Made by a program: the position numbers and the translations under genes | The notes under the pieces: model-generated | Databases searched by the model: none | Seen by the model: the letters and a program-made list of their open reading frames with translations, nothing else | What the model was told of the DNA's origin: nothing | Shown: positions 1 through 6,416 of the stretch, in pieces | Layout of the letters: every line of letters begins with the position of its first letter | Numbering within the stretch: the stretch's first letter is position 1 | Source of the DNA: SZUA-430 sp044375275 | Lineage (GTDB): Bacteria > Pseudomonadota > Alphaproteobacteria > Micropepsales > Micropepsaceae | NCBI GenBank assembly: GCA_044375275.1 | Contig: JBILMZ010000199.1 | Span: forward strand, 1 to 6,467 | Length of the DNA stretch: 6,467 nt | Reading direction: 5' to 3'

Positions 1-1075
1 TCTTTTCCGCGCGCACGCTGTTGGCCAGCATGACGACGCAGCGCTTTCGCGTTTCCTGGCAGATCACCATGTTTCCGGTCCAGTCATTGTGCCCGCCCTT
101 GAACCAGGCCGGACCGTCGACATCACTGAAGGTCACGAGACCCGTGCCGGCGGCGAGACCGATTGCAGGTCCGCGCGGATTGCGGCGATCGCTCAGAGTC
201 GGGAACTGTGTCGCTGACAGGATAGGCGCCTGCGATCGCACGAATTCGGTGCGTGACTTTTCCGAGAGCCCCTCACCTTTCACGATGCCCGCCCAGAGCC
301 TGGCCTGGTCGGCGATGCTGGTGTCCATGGAGCCGGCGGCGCTGACGCTGCTGCGCTCGTCGTGCGGTTCGAACTTGCCGTCGATGCCATAGCCGTCTGC
401 CAGATTGGCCGCGAAGTCCGGGCGCCACGTCATGCTTGTGTTCTTCAAGAGGAAGCGGTCGAAGATGCGGCGCTGCATCTCGGCGCCCACGTCCATCTTG
501 AGTCCTTCCTCCAGCGCCATCTGCAGGATGTAGAATCCTTCGGCGGAGTATCCGTAACGCTCGCCCGGGTTCCAGTGGAAGCGCAGCTTCTTGTCGTCCT
601 CGAGCCAGCGGAAATTCGCGAAGCCCGTGGTGTGGTTCAGGATGATGCGAGCTGTCAGCTGGCGCCAGCGCTCGTCGCCCTTCAGGTCTGCATAGTCTTC
701 GTAGTCGGTCAGCGGTTTCGGCAAATAGCGTTCGATCGGCGTGTCGAGGTTGATCCGGCCTTCGTCCACCAGCTGCATGATCAAGTAGCCGAAGGCGGCC
801 TTGGTCAGCGACGCGCCGTACATCACGGTGAGCGGTGTGAGCGGCAACTGCTTCTCGCGGTTGCGCCAGCCATAGGCGCCGACGTGGACGATGCGCCCCT
901 CGTCAATTACGGCGAGCGCCATGCCGACCACATCCTGCTCCTGCATCAGGCGGCGCACTTCGGCATCGACCAGGCGCGTGGATGGCGTGTGGTTCGCGTG
1001 GCTGCCAGAGCCAGCGCCTGCACTGTGCAGCGGAAGGAGCAAGGCCAGAGCCAAATAGATCAGCGCGCGAAGCAT
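1..1075 (-). CDS. Exported beta-lactamase-fold serine hydrolase (class C / esterase-like), C-terminus outside window
   Basis: This reading frame is open from an ATG at 1075 to the left edge, giving 358 codons with no stop, so the gene is partial. The N-terminus is a signal peptide: about 15 hydrophobic residues after MLR, then an A-G-A site near residues 19-21, so the enzyme probably acts in the periplasm. The beta-lactamase family (PF00144) pattern follows. S89-L-T-K92 is the SxxK nucleophile and base motif. Tyr176 in GYSAEG fits the second catalytic motif, although the usual Asn of YxN is Ala178. KGGH at 326-329 fits the KTG/HxG position. Family members include class C beta-lactamases, esterases and D-aminopeptidases, and substrate cannot be read from sequence. 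The start follows GGGAAAG, a weak Shine-Dalgarno. The gene sits 26 bp after the GST-like gene on the same strand, so co-transcription is likely. Family assignment is firm; specific function is unknown. Confidence 0.88.
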   Translation of the reverse strand, partial: MLRALIYLALALLLPLHSAGAGSGSHANHTPSTRLVDAEVRRLMQEQDVVGMALAVIDEGRIVHVGAYGWRNREKQLPLTPLTVMYGASLTKAAFGYLIMQLVDEGRINLDTPIERYLPKPLTDYEDYADLKGDERWRQLTARIILNHTTGFANFRWLEDDKKLRFHWNPGERYGYSAEGFYILQMALEEGLKMDVGAEMQRRIFDRFLLKNTSMTWRPDFAANLADGYGIDGKFEPHDERSSVSAAGSMDTSIADQARLWAGIVKGEGLSEKSRTEFVRSQAPILSATQFPTLSDRRNPRGPAIGLAAGTGLVTFSDVDGPAWFKGGHNDWTGNMVICQETRKRCVVMLANSVRAEK

Positions 1076-1101
1076 GCGTCTTTCCCGTTGACCGGGAGAC
1101 A

Positions 1102-2199
1102 CTAGCGCCAATTTCGGTCGAGAGTCTTGCCTGATGACGGCACGGTGATTGGCAGCGTAGGGGGTATGAAACTGACGGGCGACTGGGGCGCTGCGAGGAT
1201 TGCCGTGGCACCTTCATCAGCGAGCAGCGCAGACACGGCGTCACGCTGGCCAGCTTCCAGTTCATGGAATGCGCGACGGAGTTCGTTGAGGCACCAAGCC
1301 CGGTAGGGGCTGGAAGGCACGGCGAATTCTGCGCCGAAGTCCCTGAAGCGGGCGACCGGCGCGCCTGCCGCGACGGCGTCGGCGTGGGCCTTCATGGCGG
1401 GCAGATGGGATGTCACCGCGAGACGCAGCAGGGGTGCCAGCGTTGATGGCACCGACACCACGGGGGCCTTGTCGGCGAAGGCCGAAGGCGTCAAAGCCCA
1501 GAGGCGCGTTACCCAGGCCAGCGTGCGCGGCGCGCGCTCTCGCATGATCTTCGCGGGCGTCGGGTCAGAGAAGAAGTGGCGGAACATGGAGCCGAACAGG
1601 CCGAAGTCGGCCTCCGTCGGACGTTCGCCCATCACAAAGGGATGATGCTGAAGCGCGAACTCCATCGCGTCCAGCGTGGCGGCGTACAGCTGCTCAATCG
1701 CAGCGTGGCTTGCGGGTGTGACGCCGTCCTTGCGCAGATACACGCCCTGCTGACGGCGCAGGATGAACTGGCGGCGCAGGAAGAACGGCAGCGGCACGTC
1801 GCGCAGCATCCCGCGCGCAATTCGGCCGCTCATCAGCCGCGCGTCGTCCGCAAAGGCCCACCGATAGTAAAGCGCGGGACGCCAGAGTGTCTCGTCGCCG
1901 AAGTCTTCCAGCAGCAGCGACACGAACCGGGCGACCGGATCGACGGGCGTGATCCGCGGCTCCGGGTGTTTGCTTTCGAAATGGCGAATGATCAGCGTGG
2001 TGTCGGTCAGCCATTTTCCATCCGGCATTTCCACCTGCGGCATCTGCAGGAAGCCCGTCGCGCGGCCGCAAGCCTGAAAGCTTCCGGTCGTCATCTCGCG
2101 CAGTTCGAAGGCAATGCCCTTCGCGCGCAGATAAGCCTCGAGCTTGCCCGTGAAGTACGAGAGGTCGAGGCCGTGGACGATGAGCTTGGGCTGGGTCAC
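1102..2199 (-). CDS. Glutathione S-transferase family protein
   Basis: The product has 365 residues, longer than the usual 200-230 of a GST. Residues 4-80 form a thioredoxin-like GST N-terminal domain. Ser14/Tyr15 lie where the catalytic Ser or Tyr normally sits. M53-P54-Q55-V56 is the cis-proline glutathione-binding motif, and Asp66-Thr67 occupies the place of the usual Glu/Asp-Ser pair. An all-alpha C-terminal domain follows. It includes GERPTEADFGLFG at about 191-203, which matches the conserved N-capping box and hydrophobic staple of GSTs. The last 120 or so residues, with a second helical stretch near 300-330, are an extension I cannot assign. The protein is probably cytosolic; a glutathione-dependent transferase or reductase role is inferred from family only. 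The start is GTG at 2199, the first possible start after an in-frame TAG at 2208-2206, which is the stop of the DUF1697 gene. AGG from that TAG lies 5 nt upstream and may serve as ribosome site, suggesting translational coupling. Confidence 0.87.
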   Translation of the reverse strand: MTQPKLIVHGLDLSYFTGKLEAYLRAKGIAFELREMTTGSFQACGRATGFLQMPQVEMPDGKWLTDTTLIIRHFESKHPEPRITPVDPVARFVSLLLEDFGDETLWRPALYYRWAFADDARLMSGRIARGMLRDVPLPFFLRRQFILRRQQGVYLRKDGVTPASHAAIEQLYAATLDAMEFALQHHPFVMGERPTEADFGLFGSMFRHFFSDPTPAKIMRERAPRTLAWVTRLWALTPSAFADKAPVVSVPSTLAPLLRLAVTSHLPAMKAHADAVAAGAPVARFRDFGAEFAVPSSPYRAWCLNELRRAFHELEAGQRDAVSALLADEGATAILAAPQSPVSFIPPTLPITVPSSGKTLDRNWR

Positions 2200-2205
2200 A
2201 GAAGC

Positions 2206-2718
2206 CTATTCCGCGCCTGCAAGTTCAACGAGCTTTGCGATGGTGTTCATGTTGCGCGCAGTTCCCAGTCTGGCCGCCGGGATTTTCAGCTTCGAGCTTG
2301 CCATGCCGTCCCCGTAGTGCACGTAGACTTCACGATCGCCGAGGCTGAGCTCTTCGTCCTTGTGACCGGTGATGCTGGTCAGGGTGTCGGCGGGTGGCGC
2401 CCTGTCGAAGAATATTGCGACAGTTCGATTTGGCTGCGCCTTGGGAAAAGGATTGTCCTTCAGAACCTGGGCCATCTCCCCTGCTGTTCGCATGATCACG
2501 CCAACGGGCTTTCCTGCAAAGGCGTTCAGGCGCTGTTCCAGCCTGGACCTAGCCTGGTCTACCTTCAGACCGCTCGTGAACACGACATTCCCGCTGGCGA
2601 TGTAGGTTCTGACGCCGGAAAATCCGGCATCGACACACATCGCCTTGAGGTCTGACATCGGCAACTTGCCGGTCCCTCCCACGTTCACAGCACGCAGGAG
2701 GGCCACGTAGACGGGCAC
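2206..2718 (-). CDS. DUF1697 domain-containing protein
   Basis: The product has 170 residues, close to the usual 175-180 of the DUF1697 family (PF08002), which it covers end to end. Recognisable features are the N-terminal YVALLRAVNVGG signature (residues 4-15), the LPMSDLK segment (19-25), the TYIASGNVVF strand (38-47), and the C-terminal SSKLKIPAARLGTARNMNT segment that family members share. There is no signal peptide or membrane segment, so it is probably cytosolic. No biochemical function is established for this family to my knowledge. The start is a GTG at 2718, immediately after an in-frame TAG, so no earlier start is possible; AGGG lies 8 nt upstream. The start fits the family, whose members begin just before the YVALLR strand. 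It follows ssb by 23 bp on the same strand and precedes the GST-like gene by 6 bp in the same frame. Confidence 0.9.
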   Translation of the reverse strand: MPVYVALLRAVNVGGTGKLPMSDLKAMCVDAGFSGVRTYIASGNVVFTSGLKVDQARSRLEQRLNAFAGKPVGVIMRTAGEMAQVLKDNPFPKAQPNRTVAIFFDRAPPADTLTSITGHKDEELSLGDREVYVHYGDGMASSKLKIPAARLGTARNMNTIAKLVELAGAE

Positions 2719-2741
2719 CTATTCAGCCCTGTCGCAGGCCA

Positions 2742-3215
2742 TCAAAACGGAATTTCGTCGTTCGGGTCGGACGGGAAGTCGGCATCGCCGCCGCGGCCGC
2801 CGCGATCTGTGATCTTGCGACCGCCGCCGCCCGTGGAGGCGCCTTCGATGGCATCGCCGCCGCCGCCGCGACCGTCGAGCATGACAAGCTCACCGCGGAA
2901 ACGCTGCAGCACGACTTCCGTCGTGTACTGGTCCTGACCTTCCTTGTTCTGCCACTTTCGGGTCTGGAGCTGCCCTTCGAGGTACACCTTTGAGCCCTTG
3001 CGGAGGTATTTCTCGGCCGTCTTGGCCAGGTTTTCATTGAAAATGACAACCTTGTGCCACTCGGTCTTTTCCTTGCGCTCGCCCGACGTCTTGTCGCGCC
3101 AGGACTCAGACGTGGCGATACGCAAATTGACGACAGGGTCGCCGGAGCTCATCTTCTTGACTTCGGGGTCTGCCCCGAGATTTCCCACCAGAATTACCTT
3201 GTTGACGCTGGCCAT
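2742..3215 (-). CDS. ssb: Single-stranded DNA-binding protein SSB
   Basis: SSB coats single-stranded DNA as a tetramer in replication, recombination and repair, and recruits partners through its C-terminal tip. The 157-residue product has the OB-fold at about 4-112, opening with ASVNKVILVGNLGADPE. The aromatic ssDNA-stacking residues of E. coli SSB (Trp40, Trp54, Phe60, Trp88) correspond to Trp39, Trp53, Phe59 and Trp88. A Gly/Arg-rich disordered linker spans about 115-146. The tail ends in DPNDEIPF, the acidic amphipathic tip that binds repair and replication proteins, with Asn-Asp-Glu instead of the common Asp-Asp-Asp. I chose ATG 3215 because homologues begin MA(S/G)xNKVIL and because AGAAGGA lies 8 nt upstream. 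An in-frame start at 3272 would add 19 unconserved residues. The gene diverges from uvrA, a common arrangement in Proteobacteria, and a LexA-type box lies in its promoter region. Confidence 0.98.
   Translation of the reverse strand: MASVNKVILVGNLGADPEVKKMSSGDPVVNLRIATSESWRDKTSGERKEKTEWHKVVIFNENLAKTAEKYLRKGSKVYLEGQLQTRKWQNKEGQDQYTTEVVLQRFRGELVMLDGRGGGGDAIEGASTGGGGRKITDRGGRGGDADFPSDPNDEIPF
2781..2862. repeat. GCC-rich low-complexity tract inside ssb with a 13-bp direct repeat
   Basis: GGCATCGCCGCCG occurs at 2781-2793 and again at 2850-2862, embedded in runs of GCC/CCG triplets. On the ssb strand it encodes the Gly/Arg-rich linker, with GGDA appearing twice. Such tracts in SSB linkers vary in length between relatives, and the triplet repeat keeps frame when it expands or contracts. 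Confidence 0.6.
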
Positions 3216-3304
3216 TTGCGTGTTCCTTCTCGCCCTGCTTTTGCAAGTTCTTGACGGCGGGACCTTAACCACCTGAAGTGAAGGCGCGCCACCCGTACCG
3301 GAGA

Positions 3305-3334
3305 AGTATGTTCTTGTTCTGTTCTGAAAGTCAA
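3305..3334 (-). promoter_or_regulatory. Predicted ssb promoter with LexA box in the spacer
   Basis: On the minus strand TTGACT (3334-3329, five of six matches to the -35 consensus) is followed after 18 bp by CATACT (3310-3305, four of six matches to TATAAT). Transcription would start near 3298, leaving a leader of roughly 80 nt before the ssb ATG. The GTTC-N7-GTTC operator fills most of the spacer, where a bound repressor would block RNA polymerase. This is prediction by eye. Confidence 0.5.
3310..3324 (+). promoter_or_regulatory. LexA box (SOS operator), alphaproteobacterial type
   Basis: The sequence GTTC, seven bases, GTTC is an exact match to the direct-repeat LexA operator known from Alphaproteobacteria. 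It lies between the divergent ssb and uvrA genes, 47 bp upstream of the uvrA GTG and 94 bp upstream of the ssb ATG. It sits within the spacer of the ssb promoter candidate and overlaps the -35 of the uvrA candidate, so one repressor site could control both genes. A further GTTC at 3316 lies inside the spacer, making the register slightly ambiguous, but only 3310/3321 has the 7-bp spacing. No lexA gene is in the window. Confidence 0.8.
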
Positions 3335-3342
3335 GCTAAGAA
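3314..3342 (+). promoter_or_regulatory. Tentative uvrA promoter
   Basis: TTGTTC (3314-3319) followed after 17 bp by TAAGAA (3337-3342) is the best-placed pair upstream of uvrA, but each hexamer matches only three of six consensus bases. It is supported mainly by its position: the -35 lies inside the LexA box, as expected for an SOS-repressed promoter. The transcript leader would be about 20-25 nt to the GTG start. Confidence 0.25.
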
Positions 3343-3358
3343 TCGTCAAATCTGTGGA

Positions 3359-3409
3359 ATGGATGTGAGTCGTGAGCCGGTCAGCGGGCAGCAAGAAACT
3401 GATGCATAA
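3359..3409 (+). other. Possible 16-codon upstream ORF at the uvrA start
   Basis: An ATG at 3359 opens a 16-codon frame (MDVSREPVSGQQETDA) ending with TAA at 3407-3409, out of frame with uvrA. It spans the GTG 3372 start and ends 7 bases past the first base of the alternative ATG 3402 start, a geometry that would allow translational coupling to the ATG. Only a weak GTGGA precedes it, too close to the ATG. It may be chance. Confidence 0.2.
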
Positions 3410-6308
3410 GACAATTTCGATCCGGGGGGCGCGGGAGCACAACCTGAAGAATGTCAACGTGGACATTCCCCGCGACCAGCTTGTGGTCATGACAGGATTG
3501 TCAGGCTCGGGGAAATCCTCGCTGGCTTTTGACACGATCTATGCCGAGGGGCAGCGGCGCTACGTGGAAAGCCTTTCGGCCTATGCGCGCCAGTTCCTGG
3601 AGCTGATGCAGAAGCCCGATGTCGACCACATTGACGGCCTGTCGCCTGCGATCTCGATCGAACAGAAGACGACGTCGCGCAATCCGCGCTCGACGGTCGG
3701 AACGGTTACGGAAATCTACGACTATCTGCGCCTGCTTTTCGCGCGCGTCGGCGTTCCGCATTCGCCCGCCACCGGCCTTCCCATCGAGAGCCAGACGGTG
3801 AGCCAGATGGCAGACCGCGTGCTGGCACTGCCGGAAGGCACACGGCTCTACCTGCTCGCGCCCATCGTGCGTGGACGCAAGGGTGAGTATCGCAAGGAAC
3901 TGGCTGATCTCCAGAAGCGCGGCTTCCAGCGCGTGAAGGTCGATGGTGCCTTTCACGAGATCGACAAGACCCCTGCCCTCGACAAGAAGCTCAAGCACGA
4001 CATCGATGTGGTGGTGGACCGCATCGCGGTGAAGCCGGATATCGGCAACCGCCTGCCGGACAGCATCGAGCAGGCGCTCAAGCTCGCCGACGGCATTGCC
4101 ATCGTGGAGTTTGCTGACAAGAAGACAAAGGATGGCGATCCCGAGCGCATGGTGTTCTCGGCCAAGTTCGCCTGCCCCGTCTCGGGCTTCACGATCCCTG
4201 AAATCGAGCCGCGCCTGTTCTCGTTCAACTCGCCGCATGGTGCCTGCCCCAAGTGCGATGGCCTGGGCACGCAGATGTTCTTCGACGAGGCGCTCATCAT
4301 CCCCGATGAAAGCCTGTCGTTGAAGGAAGGCGCCGTAGCGCCCTGGTCGAAGGCGACCTCCACGCTTTACGGGCAGACGCTGGAGGCGCTGGCGAAGCAC
4401 TACAAGTTCCAGATGAACGTGGCGTGGCAGGACCTGCCGAAGAAGGCGCGCGACGTCGTGCTGCGAGGCTCGGGCGAAGACATCATCGCGTTTGTCTATG
4501 ATGACGGGCTGCGGCGCTATGAAACGAAGAAGACATTCGAAGGCGTGATCCCCAATCTCGAGCGGCGCTATCGCGAGACGGACTCCTCGTGGATGCGGGA
4601 AGAGCTTGAGAAGTACAAGGACCAGAGCAAGTGCGAGACCTGCAACGGGTTCCGCCTGAAGCCCGAGGCGCTTGCCGTCAAGATCGGCGATCGCCATGTG
4701 GGTGAGGTCTGCGATCTCTCGATCCGTGCAGCCGATGAGTGGTTCCGCACCATCGACGCGAAGCTGAATTCGAAGCAGAAGGAAATCGCGGCGCGCGTGC
4801 TCAAGGAGATCCGCGAGCGCCTGCGCTTCCTCAATGACGTGGGCCTGGAGTACCTGACCCTGTCGCGCGGATCCGGCACGCTGTCGGGCGGCGAGAGCCA
4901 GCGCATCCGGCTTGCCTCCCAGATCGGGTCAGGACTGACCGGTGTGCTTTACGTGCTCGACGAACCTTCGATCGGGCTCCACCAGCGCGACAACCAGCGC
5001 CTGCTCGATACGCTGCGGCGACTGCGCGATCTCGGCAATACCGTCATCGTGGTCGAGCATGACGAGGATGCCATCCGCACGGCCGACCATGTCATCGACA
5101 TGGGACCGGGCGCTGGCATCCATGGCGGCGTCATCGTCGCCGAAGGCACGCCGGACCAGATCATGGCGAACCCGGCGAGCCTCACGGGACAGTATCTCGT
5201 GGGCCTCAAGCAGATCCCCGTGCCAGCCACGCGGCGCAAGGGCAATGGCAAATTCATCAAGATCGTTGGCGCGCGTGGCAACAATCTGCGCAATGTTTCT
5301 ACCGACATTCCGCTCGGCACGTTCTGCTGCATCACGGGCGTTTCGGGTGGTGGCAAGTCCACGCTTATCATCGAGACGCTCTACAAGATGGCGGCGCGCA
5401 AGCTGAACGGCGCGCGCGAAAACCCTGCCCCGCATGACCGCATCGAAGGCCTGGCACTGCTCGACAAGGTCATCGACATCGACCAGTCGCCGATCGGACG
5501 CACGCCGCGCTCGAACCCTGCGACCTATACCGGTGCCTTCACGCCCATCCGTGACTGGTTTGCCGGCCTGCCGGAAGCCAAGACGCGCGGCTATGATCCG
5601 GGCCGCTTCTCCTTCAACGTGAAGGGTGGACGCTGCGAGGCGTGCCAGGGCGACGGCGTCATCAAGATCGAGATGCACTTCCTGCCGGACGTCTATGTGC
5701 AATGCGATGTCTGCAAGGGCGAGCGCTATAACCGCGAAACGCTGGAAGTGAAGTTCAAGGACAAGTCCATCGCCGACGTGCTGAACATGACGGTCGAGGA
5801 CGCTGCCGACTTCTTCAAGGCCGTGCCCAGCATCTCCGAGAAGATGGAGACGCTGAAGCGCGTGGGGCTGACCTATATCAAGGTCGGACAGCAGGCGACC
5901 ACGCTGTCGGGCGGCGAAGCGCAGCGCGTGAAACTCTCGAAGGAACTGTCGCGTCGTTCGACCGGGCGCACGCTCTACATCCTCGACGAACCGACGACAG
6001 GCCTGCATTTCGATGACGTGCGCAAGCTGCTGGACGTGCTGCATGAACTTGTCGAGCAGGGCAACTCGGTCGTCGTGATCGAGCACAATCTCGAGGTCAT
6101 CAAGACCGCTGACTGGATCATCGATCTGGGTCCGGAAGGCGGCGATGGCGGCGGCGAGATCGTCGCGGCCGGCACGCCGGAAGACGTGGCAAAGGTTGCA
6201 AGATCACATACGGGCCAGTACCTGAAGCCGCTGTTGAAGCGGCCGGCGAAGAGTGCGCCGGCTCCGGCAGTGGCGGCGAAGGGAAAGAAGGCACGGGCGG
6301 CTGGGTGA
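3372..6308 (+). CDS. uvrA: Excinuclease ABC subunit UvrA
   Basis: UvrA is the dimeric ABC-type ATPase that recognises bulky DNA lesions and loads UvrB in nucleotide excision repair. The 978-residue product (E. coli 940) has two ABC modules. The first has Walker A GLSGSGKSS (42-50), signature LSGGESQR (504-511) and Walker B LYVLDEP (526-532) with His563. The second has Walker A GVSGGGKST (656-664), signature LSGGEAQR (845-852) and Walker B LYILDEP (868-874) with His905. Zinc-module cysteines are C292/C295, C421/C424 and the C-terminal finger C755-x2-C758-x19-C778-x2-C781. In the first module the partner of C268 is Ser271 (CPVS) instead of Cys. The last 25 or so residues are an Ala/Lys/Pro-rich tail. 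The longest frame opens at GTG 3372, just after an in-frame TGA at 3366. ATG 3402 would remove ten unconserved residues and start MHKTISIRGAREHNL; neither start has a strong ribosome site. Divergent from ssb and probably LexA-controlled. Confidence 0.98.
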   Translation: MSRSAGSKKLMHKTISIRGAREHNLKNVNVDIPRDQLVVMTGLSGSGKSSLAFDTIYAEGQRRYVESLSAYARQFLELMQKPDVDHIDGLSPAISIEQKTTSRNPRSTVGTVTEIYDYLRLLFARVGVPHSPATGLPIESQTVSQMADRVLALPEGTRLYLLAPIVRGRKGEYRKELADLQKRGFQRVKVDGAFHEIDKTPALDKKLKHDIDVVVDRIAVKPDIGNRLPDSIEQALKLADGIAIVEFADKKTKDGDPERMVFSAKFACPVSGFTIPEIEPRLFSFNSPHGACPKCDGLGTQMFFDEALIIPDESLSLKEGAVAPWSKATSTLYGQTLEALAKHYKFQMNVAWQDLPKKARDVVLRGSGEDIIAFVYDDGLRRYETKKTFEGVIPNLERRYRETDSSWMREELEKYKDQSKCETCNGFRLKPEALAVKIGDRHVGEVCDLSIRAADEWFRTIDAKLNSKQKEIAARVLKEIRERLRFLNDVGLEYLTLSRGSGTLSGGESQRIRLASQIGSGLTGVLYVLDEPSIGLHQRDNQRLLDTLRRLRDLGNTVIVVEHDEDAIRTADHVIDMGPGAGIHGGVIVAEGTPDQIMANPASLTGQYLVGLKQIPVPATRRKGNGKFIKIVGARGNNLRNVSTDIPLGTFCCITGVSGGGKSTLIIETLYKMAARKLNGARENPAPHDRIEGLALLDKVIDIDQSPIGRTPRSNPATYTGAFTPIRDWFAGLPEAKTRGYDPGRFSFNVKGGRCEACQGDGVIKIEMHFLPDVYVQCDVCKGERYNRETLEVKFKDKSIADVLNMTVEDAADFFKAVPSISEKMETLKRVGLTYIKVGQQATTLSGGEAQRVKLSKELSRRSTGRTLYILDEPTTGLHFDDVRKLLDVLHELVEQGNSVVVIEHNLEVIKTADWIIDLGPEGGDGGGEIVAAGTPEDVAKVARSHTGQYLKPLLKRPAKSAPAPAVAAKGKKARAAG

Positions 6309-6338
6309 GGGTGGAGGCAGCTCAGGCAACTCCATCCC

Positions 6339-6360
6339 CTGCAGCACCTTCGGTGCGCAG
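6339..6360 (+). terminator. Hairpin downstream of uvrA, possible terminator
   Basis: CTGC-A-GCACC, loop TTC, GGTGC-GCAG forms a 9-bp stem with one bulged A (6343), 30 bp after the uvrA stop. No T-run follows, so it is not a canonical intrinsic terminator. It could stabilise the 3' end of the transcript or assist Rho-dependent termination. Confidence 0.35.
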
Positions 6361-6363
6361 GTA

Positions 6364-6416
6364 CTTCCTCACGATGTGAGGAAGAGACAGACCTTCGTCT
6401 CCTCCTCACATCGTGA
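6364..6416. repeat. Nested inverted repeats after uvrA (two mutually exclusive hairpins)
   Basis: Arm 6369-6388 pairs with 6397-6416 at 19 of 20 positions (A6383 opposite C6402 is the mismatch) around an 8-base loop. The left side also forms its own perfect 9-bp hairpin, CTTCCTCAC, loop GAT, GTGAGGAAG (6364-6384), which cannot coexist with the long one. Neither has a T-run on either strand. The near-symmetry suggests a bidirectional transcription block or a dispersed intergenic palindrome, common in alphaproteobacterial chromosomes. The pairing is seen directly; the role is inferred. Confidence 0.65.

Noticed and set aside
1083..1097. 5-bp hairpin (TCCCG / CGGGA) just upstream of the serine hydrolase start, overlapping its weak ribosome site
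   Set aside because: Too short to claim as a terminator or translational switch; expected often by chance in GC-rich DNA.
362..1105. 247-codon + strand ORF over the serine hydrolase
   Set aside because: It is antisense to a frame with signal peptide and SxxK motif, has no recognisable family, and reflects GC-rich codon use.
1576..2655. 359-codon + strand ORF
   Set aside because: It runs antisense across the GST-like and DUF1697 genes, spanning their junction, with low-complexity His/Arg/Gln content and no domain.
2781..2875. GCC-triplet tract as a CRISPR or regulatory repeat
   Set aside because: Units are irregular and it encodes the Gly-rich SSB linker in frame, which explains it fully.
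3216..3272. Upstream extension of SSB by 19 codons
   Set aside because: The added residues are not part of the SSB family and the internal ATG at 3215 has a good Shine-Dalgarno and the conserved N-terminus.
3251..3279. TTGACG on the + strand at 3251 as a uvrA -35
   Set aside because: No acceptable -10 hexamer lies 16-18 bp downstream, and it is inside the ssb leader.
3501..4697. 398-codon - strand ORF inside uvrA
   Set aside because: Complementary-strand shadow of a strongly conserved gene; composition is Arg/Leu/His-rich with no family match I recognise.
4929..6086. 385-codon - strand ORF inside uvrA
   Set aside because: Same reason: mirrors uvrA codon bias, has no ribosome site and no domain.
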